A DNA stretch of 64,000 nucleotides from Streptomyces spinoverrucosus (GTDB lineage Bacteria; Actinomycetota; Actinomycetes; Streptomycetales; Streptomycetaceae). Positions within the stretch are counted from its first letter, which is position 1. Each line of letters begins with the position of its first letter. A model generated the notes under the pieces. The model saw only the letters and a program-made list of their open reading frames with translations. It was not told the DNA's origin and did not search any database. Shown here piece by piece: positions 1 to 9,677 of this stretch. Location of the stretch: the NCBI RefSeq assembly GCF_006539505.1, contig NZ_BJND01000054.1:1-64000 (forward strand), read 5' to 3'. The translations under genes were made by a program, and so were the position numbers.

Positions 1-2195
1 GGGGCCGGTGCGGCGGTGGGCTGGGCGGGGGCGGCCGCCGTGGCCTGCGTCGGCGCCGGGCGCTGGGCGGTCGCAGTACCGCCGCCCGTGCCTCCCGGCG
101 TACCGCCGCCGTAGCCGCTCGCGGTGCCGCCACCGCCGTAACCGCTGGTGGCACCGCCGCCACCGGCGCCGTAACCACCGGGGGTCCCGGCGCCGCCGTA
201 ACCGCCCCCGCCCCCCGGCGGGGGCGGAGCCGAGCCGCCGCCCGAGGGGTCGACGATGGCGTCGATCTTCCAGTGGACGTTGAACTGTTCGGCCAGTGCC
301 TGCCGCAGTACGTCCTCGCTGCCGCTGCTCGTGAAGTTGTCGCGGGCGCCCGCGTTTACGAAACCGAGCTGGAGGGTGGTGCCGTCGAAGCCGGTGACCT
401 GGGCGTTCTGGCTGAGGAGGATCCAGGTGAAGCGGCGGCGGTTCTTCACCGCTTCGAGGATGTTCGGCCAGAGGGAGCGGGGGTCGAGGCCGCCGGTCGA
501 GGGTGGGGAGGTGGCTGGGGCCGACGCGGGTGCGGGTGTGGGTGTCGGTGCTGGTGCGGACGGGCTGGGGGCCGTCTGGGGGCGGCCGCCGCCACCCGGG
601 GGTGCGGCGGTGGGCCAGCCGCCGGGGCGTCGGCCGGCGCCTCCGGAACCGGCGGGGGTCGCGGTGGGCCAGGCGCCGGGAGCGGCGGCCGGGCCGGGGG
701 CCGGTGCTGCCGGCGGCGTCGGCGTGGGGGCTGTGGGCGGCTGCTGGGCGGGCTCGCCCGTGCTGGGGGTCGTAGGCGCACCCGGGCCGCCAGGACGTAC
801 GTCGCCCCGCTGATCCCCGGGCGCAACGGGCGCACCCTGTCCCGCGGGCACACCGGGTACGGCACTCCCCGCCTCCGAGGGGCCTGCGGCACCGCCGGAA
901 GCCCGCACGGCAGCCCGAGCCGCAGCAGCCCCGCCCCCCGGCGGAACGGCCGCACCGGCATGCGCGGGCGCTCCTCCATGCACGTCGGGCCCGGGGACGT
1001 ACCCCATGGCAGGGGCACCGGCGCCCGTGGAGAAGTTCACACCGCGCTCCAGCCGATCGAGCCGGGCCATCACGGACCGCTCGTCCCCGTACGCGGCCGG
1101 CAGCAGCACGCGCGCGCAGATCAGCTCCAGCTGGAGGCGCGGGGAGGTGGCGCCGCGCATCTCGGTCAGGCCCTCGTTGACGAGGTCGGCGGCGCGGCTC
1201 AGCTCGGCGGGGCCGAAGGTGCCGGCCTGGGCCTGCATCCGCTCCAGCACGTCGGCGGGGGCGTCGATGAGGCCCTTCTCCAGGGCGTCCGGAACGGCGG
1301 CGATGATCACCAGATCCCGCAACCGCTCCAGCAGATCGGCGACGAAGCGCCGCGGGTCGTTCCCGCCCTCGATCACGCGGTCCACGACCCCGAAGGCGGC
1401 GGCCCCGTCCCCTGTGGCGAAGGCCTCGACGACGGAGTCGAGCAGCGACCCGTCCGTGTAGCCCAGCAGGGACGTGGCCATGGCGTATGTCACACCGTCC
1501 GCCCCGGCGCCCGCGAGCAGCTGGTCCATGACGGACATGGAGTCACGCACGGACCCGGCGCCGGCCCGCACGACGAGCGGCAGGACGCCGTCCTCGACGG
1601 GGATGTTCTCCTTCTGGCACACCTCGGCGAGGTAGTCCCGAAGCGTCCCGGGCGGCACCAGGCGGAACGGGTAGTGATGGGTACGCGACCGGATCGTCCC
1701 GATGACCTTCTCGGGCTCGGTGGTGGCGAAGATGAACTTCAGATGCTCCGGCGGCTCCTCGACGACCTTGAGCAGCGCGTTGAAACCGGCCGACGTGACC
1801 ATGTGGGCCTCGTCGATGATGTAGATCTTGTACCGGCTGCTCGCAGGCCCGAAGAAGGCCTTTTCCCGCAGCTCACGGGCGTCGTCCACACCGCCGTGCG
1901 AGGCGGCGTCGATCTCGATGACGTCGATCGAACCCGGCCCGTTGCGTGCGAGGTCCCGGCACGACTGGCACTCCCCGCACGGGGTGGGCGTAGGCCCCTG
2001 CTCGCAGTTCAGACACCTGGCGAGAATCCGCGCGCTGGTGGTCTTGCCGCATCCACGCGGACCGCTGAACAGGTACGCGTGATTGACCCGGTTGTTCCGC
2101 AGCGCCTGCTGCAGCGGGTCAGTGACATGCTCCTGCCCGATGACCTCGGCGAACGACTCCGGGCGATAGCGGCGGTACAGCGCGAGAGACGACAC
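1..2195 (-). CDS. dnaX: DNA polymerase III subunit gamma/tau (3' end beyond the window)
   Basis: Clamp-loader ATPase that loads the sliding clamp and, as tau, links polymerase cores at the replication fork. I place the start at a GTG (2195) because it gives the typical N-terminus MSSLALYRRYRP. Seen: Walker A GPRGCGKT (residues 45-52), a four-Cys zinc module (Cys61, 64, 73, 76, with Cys79 nearby), and the DEAH Walker B at 128-131. From about residue 400 the protein becomes very rich in Pro, Gly, Ala and Thr. A short folded block follows near residues 560-650, then a Gly/Tyr-rich tail runs off the window edge, so the stop is not seen. The low-complexity tau linker is usual for Streptomyces but unusually Gly-rich here. 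The SRP RNA lies just upstream on the same strand. Confidence 0.95.
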   Translation of the reverse strand, partial: MSSLALYRRYRPESFAEVIGQEHVTDPLQQALRNNRVNHAYLFSGPRGCGKTTSARILARCLNCEQGPTPTPCGECQSCRDLARNGPGSIDVIEIDAASHGGVDDARELREKAFFGPASSRYKIYIIDEAHMVTSAGFNALLKVVEEPPEHLKFIFATTEPEKVIGTIRSRTHHYPFRLVPPGTLRDYLAEVCQKENIPVEDGVLPLVVRAGAGSVRDSMSVMDQLLAGAGADGVTYAMATSLLGYTDGSLLDSVVEAFATGDGAAAFGVVDRVIEGGNDPRRFVADLLERLRDLVIIAAVPDALEKGLIDAPADVLERMQAQAGTFGPAELSRAADLVNEGLTEMRGATSPRLQLELICARVLLPAAYGDERSVMARLDRLERGVNFSTGAGAPAMGYVPGPDVHGGAPAHAGAAVPPGGGAAAARAAVRASGGAAGPSEAGSAVPGVPAGQGAPVAPGDQRGDVRPGGPGAPTTPSTGEPAQQPPTAPTPTPPAAPAPGPAAAPGAWPTATPAGSGGAGRRPGGWPTAAPPGGGGRPQTAPSPSAPAPTPTPAPASAPATSPPSTGGLDPRSLWPNILEAVKNRRRFTWILLSQNAQVTGFDGTTLQLGFVNAGARDNFTSSGSEDVLRQALAEQFNVHWKIDAIVDPSGGGSAPPPPGGGGGYGGAGTPGGYGAGGGGATSGYGGGGTASGYGGGTPGGTGGGTATAQRPAPTQATAAAPAQPTAAPA

Positions 2196-2282
2196 GCATA
2201 CGAGGTTATAGGCGCCCACTGACAACGGGGCCCGCCCCAGAACCGGGGCGAGCCCGTTGCGAACCGGGGCCCCAACGCGAGC

Positions 2283-2368
2283 GCCCCCCACGCACCCGCC
2301 AGAGCCGACCTACCCTTGCTGCCTTCCGGCCCTGGGGGAGTTCAGTCAGATAGCGCCGCGTGAGGGGC
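2283..2368 (-). ncRNA. ffs: Small bacterial signal recognition particle RNA (4.5S type)
   Basis: RNA scaffold of the signal recognition particle, which binds Ffh for co-translational membrane targeting. On the minus strand the conserved apical hairpin is seen as CAGGGCCGGAAGGCAGCAAG, with the GGAA tetraloop and the internal-loop bases that contact the Ffh M domain. The ends GCCCCTCACGC and GCGTGGGGGGC pair over 11 positions with one G-U wobble, which sets the boundaries at about 86 nt. It lies between dnaX and tRNA-Ser, a typical actinobacterial place. Confidence 0.88.
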
Positions 2369-2444
2369 TTCGCACAGCCTACCTGATGCTGAGGTGCAGG
2401 AACGAGTTCGCGAGCACTGCTCTCGGTCATGTAATGTTTCCGGC

Positions 2445-2529
2445 GGAGGATTCGCCTAGAGGCCTAGGGCGCACGCTTGGAAAGCGTGTTGGGGGCAACC
2501 CCTCACGAGTTCGAATCTCGTATCCTCCG
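2445..2529 (+). tRNA. tRNA-Ser, anticodon GGA
   Basis: The 85-nt cloverleaf has acceptor arms GGAGGAT and ATCCTCC and discriminator G at 2529. The anticodon stem is CACGC/GCGTG with loop TTGGAAA (anticodon GGA at 2479-2481, reading UCC/UCU). It has the long variable arm typical of serine tRNAs and a T-loop GTTCGAATC. CCA is not encoded. An intrinsic terminator follows. Confidence 0.95.
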
Positions 2530-2550
2530 CAGCCGCCTGAACAGGCGAAA

Positions 2551-2585
2551 CGAAGGGCCCTGCTAGTTTCCGGTGGGGCCCTTCG
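2551..2585 (+). terminator. Intrinsic terminator after tRNA-Ser
   Basis: Perfect 10-bp inverted repeat CGAAGGGCCC (2551-2560) and GGGCCCTTCG (2576-2585) with a 15-nt loop, 22 nt after the tRNA. There is no long T tract, as is usual in this GC-rich genome. Confidence 0.7.
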
Positions 2586-2729
2586 TGTTGTCCACTCGGG
2601 CCCCGTTGTCCTGTGTCTTTGTCCATAACGGCGGGCGGGATGGGCCGTGCCCTCGCGTCGATGTGCGCCCAGGGCCGGGGGAGATGTGGGCGGGAAACCC
2701 CCTGAGACGTCTCGCCCCGGCCTCCCGGC

Positions 2730-3719
2730 TCACAGACCGCGGTCCGACATGACCTTCTGCTCGGCCTGTTCCACGGCGAACCGGGCGGCCGGGTCACCGT
2801 CGGCGCGCTCCACGGCACCGTGTACCAGGGCGAGATAGAAGAGGGCCGGCGCGCAGGGTGTCCACCGCTCCTCCGGCTCGTCCGCGATGAAGCCGAGCAC
2901 CGACTCCGGGTCCGCGTCCACGAACTCGAACCGGTCGTGCTCCCATTTGTCGGTGACACCTCGTGTCCAGCGAAGACGCAGCGCCGGCTCGTCAAGCTCG
3001 GGCACCACCGCGCGGAAGAACGCCGCCCACTGGTGGTTGACCAGGTCGAGCCCGAACCCGAGCAACTCCACCCTGGTCTGGTCCCCGTCGTGCACGGCGA
3101 GCTCCTCGAAGAGGGCGCGGCGCGCCACCGCGTGCAGGCTGACCGGGCTGCCGTCCCGGGGCAGGTCGTGCTGCTGGGCCAGGCCCTCGTTGGCGGAGGA
3201 GTTCCACCGCGCGCTGTTCGGCCCGGCGACCTGGGCGCTCCGCCGGGAGAACAGCATCTTGCCGTCCTTGCCGGTCTCCAGGGCCACGTTGATGCCGAAG
3301 CTGCAGTTCATCCAGGAGGGCGCGTCGGCCGGGTCGCCGCCCTCCAGATACTGCTCACGCAGCGTGAGGCCGTTCTTCTGCCGCCGGTCCAGGTTGAGCG
3401 AGGTGGTGAGGAAGTCGAAGTAGTCTGCGTCCCGCATGGTGAGGGACACCACGGGCTCCTCGGCCAGATGCGTACGGGTGACCACGACCCGCTCGACCGC
3501 GAAACGCGCATTGTTCCACCGGTGCGGCAGCCCGCTGGCCTCCTTGCGCTCCTCCTCCGCCTCGATGGACCGCCGCCAGGCGGCGATCTCCTCCGGGAAC
3601 TGCACACGCTTCGGCGTGTACTTGACGTGGACGTTCTCCTCGTCGATGGGCCGGGTCCCGTCACCCTCGAAGAGATGACAGCCCGTTGCCCGGCCAACCA
3701 CGGTGAATCTGTCTCGCAT
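2730..3719 (-). CDS. Nudix-like protein divergent from the caspase/NTPase gene
   Basis: 329-residue soluble protein. The fold reads like a Nudix domain: a strand FGINVAL, then SRRS, then NEGL, then AVARRALFEELAV, which resembles a Nudix box with the RE pair changed to RA. Metal-dependent hydrolysis may therefore be weak or lost, and it could act as a nucleotide-sensing domain instead; that is inference. I chose ATG 3719 (start MRDRFTVVG), preceded by GGAG. An upstream GTG at 3755 would add 12 residues with non-Streptomyces codon use. The start lies 59 bp from the divergent caspase-like gene, so the two probably share a promoter region. No catalytic assignment is made. Confidence 0.6.
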   Translation of the reverse strand: MRDRFTVVGRATGCHLFEGDGTRPIDEENVHVKYTPKRVQFPEEIAAWRRSIEAEEERKEASGLPHRWNNARFAVERVVVTRTHLAEEPVVSLTMRDADYFDFLTTSLNLDRRQKNGLTLREQYLEGGDPADAPSWMNCSFGINVALETGKDGKMLFSRRSAQVAGPNSARWNSSANEGLAQQHDLPRDGSPVSLHAVARRALFEELAVHDGDQTRVELLGFGLDLVNHQWAAFFRAVVPELDEPALRLRWTRGVTDKWEHDRFEFVDADPESVLGFIADEPEERWTPCAPALFYLALVHGAVERADGDPAARFAVEQAEQKVMSDRGL

Positions 3720-3778
3720 CGCCAACTCCACTGGTAAATAAGCTGTGGTGGACACTCTCAGGGGGTGCTGTCGATCTC
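3720..3778. promoter_or_regulatory. Short divergent promoter region
   Basis: These 59 bp separate the Nudix-like gene from the caspase/NTPase gene, so both promoters must lie here or inside the coding ends. The stretch around 3733-3742 is AT-rich for this genome. An AGGGGGTG sequence about 12 nt before ATG 3779 could be the ribosome-binding site. I see no clear operator. Confidence 0.35.
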
Positions 3779-6700
3779 ATGGTACGAAGCGACACGGACA
3801 ACCGGCTGGCGTTACTGAAAGCCGAGCGGCGATCCTCTTCCCTGGTGGGCACGATCGCCGTACCGGAGTACCTCCACCCGGACGCGGAGGAGCGGCAGAG
3901 GCTGCGCCGCCCGCAGTTGGATGAGGTCCGTGACCGCTTCACCGAGACCGCGCGGGAGAAGCTGGGGTTCGGGGAGGCCCTCCGGGCCGACCGGGGCGGG
4001 GCGACTCAGCGGCAACTGTGGGCCGGGCTGGGGGAGTTCCTGGCCGCTGGTGCCCAGCGCAAGATCCTCTACTGGACGGGGCACGGCGTCCAGCGCGGTG
4101 ACGAGGGCTATTTCCTCGCCTGCGCCGACTCCTGGCAGTCGGGCGAGTTCGACCCCGCCCGGGCCGTCTCCCTGCTCGAGCTGGTGGGTTTCCTGCTGCG
4201 GCCGGAGTACGAGACGGACACCCTGCTGATCGTCGACGCCTGCTCCTCCCAGAGCTACAACTCCCTGGGCGAGGCGGTGCGGCACGCCGTGGAGCTGGAG
4301 CGGGACCCCGCGGTGATCCGGGCGCGGGAGAACCGGCGGAAGGGCTTCGCCGTCATCGGCACCTCGGGGGCGGACGCGCAGGTGCCGGCGGGCCGCTGGG
4401 TGACGTGGCTGGAGGAAGCACTGGCGAAGCCGGACTTCGTAGCCGACGACCAGGCCCGCCCGTTCGAGCCGGCCGCGCTGTATCTGCCGCTGCCGTATCT
4501 CTGCCGTGCCGTGGACGCGCGGGCGGCGGACGACGGTCTCGACGACCCGGCGCAGCGGCCGGACTGCCGGGAGGTCCGGGCGCTTCCCAACAACTTCCTC
4601 GACAACCCCTACTACCACCAGTCCGACCGGCCGGTGTACACGCCGGCCGTGCTGACGCGGCGGAAGCCGTGGATCGAGGCCGAGCAGTTCGGGCTCGAGG
4701 AAAACAGCCATCTCAGCCGCCACTTCGCGGGTCGGCGGGATGTGCTGAGCCGGATCGTGCGCTGGATGGACACCCACCCGAAGGGGCTGCTCGCGGTGAC
4801 GGGCCTGGCGGGCACGGGGAAGACCGCGCTGCTCGGCCGACTGGCCCATACCTCCCTGCCGAGCTGGCGGGAGACCCTCGGTCCGGACCTCGACCCCGCG
4901 ACGCTGCCCCGGGCGGGGACCGTGCATGCGGCGCTGAGCTGCCGGGGGCAGTCCGCCCATTCGCTGGCCGCGCATCTGCGGGAGGTGCTGGCGGACGTCG
5001 ACGGAGCGCCGCCGCTGCCGGAGGAGCCGGTGACGTCGGAGAAGTTCACCGACGCCTTCGAGGAGCTGGTCGGCCGGGCGGGTTCGGTGAACCTGCTCTT
5101 CGACGCACTCGACGAGGCCCTCCCGGACCAGGCATACGCGATCGCCCGGCACGTCCTGAACCCCCTGGCGGCCACGCCCGGTGTCCGGGTGATCGTCGGT
5201 ACCCGGACGCAGCCCCGCCGGCGTACCACCGCGCCCGCGGAAGAGGAGTCGCTCCTGGACACCCTGGAACTCAGCGTCGAACCCGTGGTCCTCGGGGACG
5301 ACGAGGAGGCGCGCGCGAGCATCGCCGGCATGGTGCTGTCCGTACTGGACACCGAGCACTCCCCGTACCGGGGTGACGCGCGGCGGGAGGACCGCGACTG
5401 GACGGCCGAGATCGTCGCGGCGCAGAGTCACGGCTCGTTCCTGGTGGCCCGGTTGGTCGCGACCGGGCTCGCCCGGCGGACCACGGTCGCCGCCGAGGCC
5501 GAGCTGCTGGCGTGGCTGCGTGACGGCGGCATGGACCTGCGCACCCGCCTCGCGGAGGAGACGCGCTACCTGAGCGAGCAGCCCGGCGCACAGCGTGCCC
5601 ATGAGGTGCTGCGGGCGCTGGCGGTGATCCAGGGGCCCGGGCTGACCCCGGACGCGACCTGGCTGACGCTCGCCAACGCGCTGCGCGAGGCCGGCTCACC
5701 GGAGCTCACGCTGGAGGATCTGCGACAGGTGTGCCGGAGCGCCGACGGCGGCATCGTCGCCACCCAGAAGGACGGCGCGCGGCAGACGGCCGGGCGGATC
5801 CGCCATCAGCTGGCCCATCCGAGCTATGGCGAGTTCTTCCTCTCCGACGCCGGACTGACCGTCCGGGAGGCACACCGCAGGGTGCTCGACGCGCTGCGCG
5901 CCCGCGCCGGCGGCGACTGGAGCGGCGCCGACGAGTACACCCTCGAATACCTGGGCGCCCACGCCGCCCAGGAGGGGCCGGACGCCCTGCGGGAGCTCTT
6001 CGAGGACGTGGGCTTCCTGCTGCGCACGAACCCCGATGTCATGCTGCCGCTCGCGGCGGGCCTGGCCCGGGACTGCGACGGCGCCGCCTTGTACGGCAGG
6101 ATCGCGGGCTCGTTCCCCCGCTCGGCGGGCCCGCTGCCGGCGTCGGTCCTGCTGGAGCGCAAGGCCCTGCTCAGCGCCACCGCCTTCGTCAGTCACCGCG
6201 ACGCGACGTACCGGACGCTGTCGCGCACCGACGGCTTCCTGCCCTGGCAGGAGTACTGGACCGATGCCCCGCCGGACCCCCCGGAATGGCGGCGCGCGGC
6301 GCCTTCGGGCGGCGCGCGGACGCTGAGCTGGCGAGCCGGGACCGGGGCGGTGGGGCTGACCCACGCGGACACCCTGACCGCCGGCGGACTGGGGGAGGTC
6401 CAGGTCCTGCACCCCGAGTCGGGCGCCCGGCTGCTGACCCGCCGGCTGCCCCGGACCGGCGTGGAGCGTGGACGTCCGCTCAGCGAGGTACGTGAGATGG
6501 GCGCGGGAGCCCGCTGGGCCACCGTCGCCCGGGACGATCAAGCCGTGTACTTCTGGCGCGCGGCTGCCCGGATGCCCGATCAGGAGTACCGGTGGGGCGG
6601 CAGTGTGCGCGCCCTGTCGGTGGCCGAGGTGGAGGGCGAGAGCGTGGCCCTGGCGGCCGACGGGGACCGGGTGTGGGTGTGGTTCTGGAAGAACGGCACG

Positions 6701-8284
6701 CAGCTGGACACGCAGCTGAAGGAGGTCCGTACGGCGGACGTGCGGCAGCTCGCGGCCCTCACCCTGGGCACGCGGATGTTCGTCCTGACGGCGGGCACCG
6801 AGCGGGTGGAGCTGTACGAAGTGGGCCGCACCCGCAACGGGATCGACGGTCTGCGTGCCTGCCGGACCGCTCCCGGCGTGACCCTGGCGGCACCCGCGAT
6901 GGCCGCCGCGGCGTTCGCGGTCTCGCCCCGGGAGGGGTTCCTCGCCGTGGCCGACGGGACCGCTGTGTACGTCTGGCGGTGCGAGGCCGTGTCCGGCCCC
7001 GAGCCGGTCGTGGAGGAGGTGGCGACGTACCACTCGAACGCGCGCGGTCTGGCCTTCGGACGGTACGGCGATGAACTGCTGCTCGCCGGATACGAGGAAG
7101 TGGCCGTCCCGATCTGGTCCGTCGAGCGGTCCGGGCGCGAGGCCACGCTCGTTCTGAACGCCCCCCGGGAGGGCGCCATGGCGTTCGAACCGGGCGGTCA
7201 GGGACTGCTCGCGGTCGCCGACGGCCCGTACATCCGGGTGGTGGACGTGGTTCCCGCGCTGGCGGCCGGCTACGGGATCCAGCGACGGCCGAGCAACGAG
7301 CGCCCGGTCCTCGACCTGGCCGGCGCACCGGACGGTCCGCCGCTGTTGTGCCGGGCCTGGCACGACCGGATCCGGGTCTCCCGGCCGGAACAGGGGGATC
7401 CGGCCGCTCTTGCGGCCACCGAGCTCGCCCACGACGGGCGCACGGTGACAGCGGTGGCCGCGGTGCGGGCGGTGGACGGCTGGACAGTGGCCGCCGCGGC
7501 CGGTCGAACCGTACGGCTGTGGCGGCTCGACGACAGCCTGTCGGTCGTCACCCACCGGGACATCCCGCTCGGCGGGGACGCCGGGCAGCCGGCCCGCGCG
7601 CTGAGCCTGGTCGGCGACCCCGCCGCCGGCACACTGCGGCTGAGCGTGGCGGACGGTCGGCGGCTGGTGTGCCACGAGGTCCCGGCCGATGCCTCGTCCG
7701 CCGGGACCGCGGTGCGCGAGATCCGCACCGACCGCGGGTTCTGCGGGATCGACTCGAGGGTCCTGCGGGACGGTACGTACTGGATGGCCGGTGATCTGAG
7801 TGACCAGCTGCGGGTCTGGGCCGAGGGCGAGCAGGGCGTCGAGCAGCGCGTCCTGCTCTCCGCCGGCCCCTCTTGCCTCGCCCTCGGGGAGCTGTACGAC
7901 GACGAGGACGACGCCTCGATGCCCCTGCTGGCCTGGGCGGACCACGGCAGCGTGTACGTCAAGGACTGCTCCGGCCCCCACAGCATCCACCCCCCGGAGC
8001 GGCTGCCGGGGGACTTCCCCGACGTGACGTCCCTGGTGTTCGCCGGCCCCGTGGAGCAGCCGGTGCTGCTGCTCTGCATGCCGGAGGCGGTGTCACGCGC
8101 ATGGGACGTCTGGTCCCGGGAATGGCTGGACGGGCCGGGGATTCCCACGCGTGGGTACGACGTGCACGCCGTCCGTACCGCGATGGACCCGGAGGGTCTG
8201 GTGGTGGCGTTGCAGGGGGAGGACCGTTGCGATCTGATCCGGCTGCCGCACGCGTTCTTCGGGGCCGGGACACGGGGAGGATGA
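3779..8284 (+). CDS. Caspase-like peptidase - P-loop NTPase - WD40-type beta-propeller protein
   Basis: 1501-residue three-part protein. (1) Residues about 1-260 form a caspase-like (C14) peptidase domain with His102 in YWTGHG and Cys155 in LLIVDACSS, the expected catalytic dyad. (2) A STAND/NACHT-like NTPase begins near 310 (HFAGRRDVL), with Walker A GLAGTGKT (342-349) and Walker B NLLFDALDEA (438-447), followed by a helical region to about 820. (3) Residues about 850-1500 carry degenerate WD-type repeats (VWVWFW, VYVWR, VRLWRL), likely two propellers. This is NLR-like architecture: a sensor/oligomerisation module that switches on a protease. The next gene starts on the base after its stop, and a third follows, so the three are probably one operon. 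Defence or programmed death is an inference from architecture. Confidence 0.85.
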   Translation: MVRSDTDNRLALLKAERRSSSLVGTIAVPEYLHPDAEERQRLRRPQLDEVRDRFTETAREKLGFGEALRADRGGATQRQLWAGLGEFLAAGAQRKILYWTGHGVQRGDEGYFLACADSWQSGEFDPARAVSLLELVGFLLRPEYETDTLLIVDACSSQSYNSLGEAVRHAVELERDPAVIRARENRRKGFAVIGTSGADAQVPAGRWVTWLEEALAKPDFVADDQARPFEPAALYLPLPYLCRAVDARAADDGLDDPAQRPDCREVRALPNNFLDNPYYHQSDRPVYTPAVLTRRKPWIEAEQFGLEENSHLSRHFAGRRDVLSRIVRWMDTHPKGLLAVTGLAGTGKTALLGRLAHTSLPSWRETLGPDLDPATLPRAGTVHAALSCRGQSAHSLAAHLREVLADVDGAPPLPEEPVTSEKFTDAFEELVGRAGSVNLLFDALDEALPDQAYAIARHVLNPLAATPGVRVIVGTRTQPRRRTTAPAEEESLLDTLELSVEPVVLGDDEEARASIAGMVLSVLDTEHSPYRGDARREDRDWTAEIVAAQSHGSFLVARLVATGLARRTTVAAEAELLAWLRDGGMDLRTRLAEETRYLSEQPGAQRAHEVLRALAVIQGPGLTPDATWLTLANALREAGSPELTLEDLRQVCRSADGGIVATQKDGARQTAGRIRHQLAHPSYGEFFLSDAGLTVREAHRRVLDALRARAGGDWSGADEYTLEYLGAHAAQEGPDALRELFEDVGFLLRTNPDVMLPLAAGLARDCDGAALYGRIAGSFPRSAGPLPASVLLERKALLSATAFVSHRDATYRTLSRTDGFLPWQEYWTDAPPDPPEWRRAAPSGGARTLSWRAGTGAVGLTHADTLTAGGLGEVQVLHPESGARLLTRRLPRTGVERGRPLSEVREMGAGARWATVARDDQAVYFWRAAARMPDQEYRWGGSVRALSVAEVEGESVALAADGDRVWVWFWKNGTQLDTQLKEVRTADVRQLAALTLGTRMFVLTAGTERVELYEVGRTRNGIDGLRACRTAPGVTLAAPAMAAAAFAVSPREGFLAVADGTAVYVWRCEAVSGPEPVVEEVATYHSNARGLAFGRYGDELLLAGYEEVAVPIWSVERSGREATLVLNAPREGAMAFEPGGQGLLAVADGPYIRVVDVVPALAAGYGIQRRPSNERPVLDLAGAPDGPPLLCRAWHDRIRVSRPEQGDPAALAATELAHDGRTVTAVAAVRAVDGWTVAAAAGRTVRLWRLDDSLSVVTHRDIPLGGDAGQPARALSLVGDPAAGTLRLSVADGRRLVCHEVPADASSAGTAVREIRTDRGFCGIDSRVLRDGTYWMAGDLSDQLRVWAEGEQGVEQRVLLSAGPSCLALGELYDDEDDASMPLLAWADHGSVYVKDCSGPHSIHPPERLPGDFPDVTSLVFAGPVEQPVLLLCMPEAVSRAWDVWSREWLDGPGIPTRGYDVHAVRTAMDPEGLVVALQGEDRCDLIRLPHAFFGAGTRGG

Positions 8285-9664
8285 ATGGAACACGATCTGG
8301 TGGTTTTCGTCCCGGGGTTCCTGGGCACGCGGCTGTGCCGGGACGGCCAGGACGTCTGGGCGCGGTGCGGTGAGCAGCTGATCGGCCCGGCGGCTGCGGC
8401 GCTCACCGAGGTGGCCCTCCCACCCGGGCTGGGGGACGCGCCGCCCGAGGGCCCCTTCCGGCTGGACGCCGACGCACTGCTGCAGGTCCCGGACTCCGTA
8501 CCCGGGCTGCTGTCCTGCATGGGCTATCCCGACATTCGTACCGCCCTCGGCGACCCGCTCGACGCGCAGTTCGTGCCGTTCGGTTACGACTGGCGGCTGT
8601 CCCACCGGCTGGTGGCCCGGCAGCTGAAGGCGCGGGTGGCACGCGAGCTCGACCGGTGGCGTGCGGAGGTCGATGCGTACTACCCGGACCGGACCGATGA
8701 TCCGCGCGTCATTCTGGTCTGCCATGCGACGGGCGGGCTGATCGGGCGGCACTACTTGCAGTGCGAGGACGGCCGGGAGACCGCCCGGACCCTGGTCACC
8801 CTCGGCACCCCGCAGAAGGGGCTGGTCCAGGCCGCCCGGCTGCTGGCCGGTGATGCGATCTCCGGCGACGCGGGTCCCGGCGCGGACGTGGCCGCCCGGC
8901 TGAACGAGGCGCTGCGTGACTGGGCGCTCAACCTGCCGGCGGTCGTCGAGATGCTTCCCCTGCACCCCGCCGTGCGGGTCGAGGGCAAGCGCCACGAGCG
9001 GCGTATCACCGACAACCGCTACCCGGTTCCCGGGCTGCCGGGCGACGCCGTCCGCGAGGCGGTGGCCTTCCAGGAGGAGTTCCGCTCGGGGTGCGACGGG
9101 CACCGGCGCGCCGGTCCCCTCCCGTACACCGTGCACTGCCTCGGTAGCGTCGACTTCCCGACCCCCGAGGCGCTCGTGCTCTCCTCCGACGGGTCGCGGA
9201 TCGCCGACGGCCTGCCGGGGCCCGGCGACGGGACGGTGCCGCGCTGGTCGGCCGTCGCGGACTGGACCGGTACGGACCCCATGCTGTGGACCGGCTTCCG
9301 GAACGCGGACATGGCGAGCGGGCCCGCGCTCCGGGACGCGATGCTCGCGATCCGCGCGGGACGCCCGCCCGGCGGCACGCTCGCCGGTGAGGAGGGCATC
9401 GCCCTGCACTTCCCCCGGGACCCCGTCGCAGCCGGCCGTCCGTTCGTGATCGAGCTGCTGGGACACGACCTGTCGCGGCGCAATCTGCAGACGTTCATGT
9501 GGCGTTCGGGCCGCAAGGACAAACAACCCGTCGTCTTCCGGCAGTACGAGCCCGACCGCTATCGGGCGGAACTGGAGGCCACCCCCGGACGCTGGGTGGT
9601 CGAGGCACTGGTCGACCGGCCGAAGGGGCGTGACCGGAGGGACGTGACGGTCGTGGCGGTATGA
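8285..9664 (+). CDS. LCAT-like alpha/beta hydrolase (lipase/acyltransferase) with Thr at the nucleophile position
   Basis: 459 residues. It opens with VVFVPGFLGTRL, the oxyanion-region start of lecithin:cholesterol acyltransferase-like hydrolases. The nucleophile elbow reads CHATGG (146-151), so the usual Ser of GHSxGG is Thr149. The acid Asp is present in GDGTVP (Asp315), but the usual following His is not obvious (FRNADM at 338-343). It may be a slow or inactive hydrolase, or use Thr. ATG 8285 directly abuts the stop of the caspase/NTPase gene, so translation is probably coupled and the protein is a candidate effector or protease target. There is no signal peptide; it should be cytoplasmic. 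The C-terminal 100 residues resemble a beta-sandwich add-on. Confidence 0.7.
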   Translation: MEHDLVVFVPGFLGTRLCRDGQDVWARCGEQLIGPAAAALTEVALPPGLGDAPPEGPFRLDADALLQVPDSVPGLLSCMGYPDIRTALGDPLDAQFVPFGYDWRLSHRLVARQLKARVARELDRWRAEVDAYYPDRTDDPRVILVCHATGGLIGRHYLQCEDGRETARTLVTLGTPQKGLVQAARLLAGDAISGDAGPGADVAARLNEALRDWALNLPAVVEMLPLHPAVRVEGKRHERRITDNRYPVPGLPGDAVREAVAFQEEFRSGCDGHRRAGPLPYTVHCLGSVDFPTPEALVLSSDGSRIADGLPGPGDGTVPRWSAVADWTGTDPMLWTGFRNADMASGPALRDAMLAIRAGRPPGGTLAGEEGIALHFPRDPVAAGRPFVIELLGHDLSRRNLQTFMWRSGRKDKQPVVFRQYEPDRYRAELEATPGRWVVEALVDRPKGRDRRDVTVVAV

Positions 9665-9677
9665 GACGGGGGCTGGG

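Noticed and set aside
273..2222. Long plus-strand open frame opposite dnaX
   Set aside because: It is the antisense of dnaX; the minus strand carries the Walker A, zinc Cys and DEAH motifs. In DNA this GC-rich, opposite frames stay open by chance.
3812..7990. Long minus-strand frames under the caspase/NTPase gene
   Set aside because: They are Arg/Gly/Pro-rich shadow frames with no domain motif; the plus frame has all recognisable motifs and proper third-position GC.
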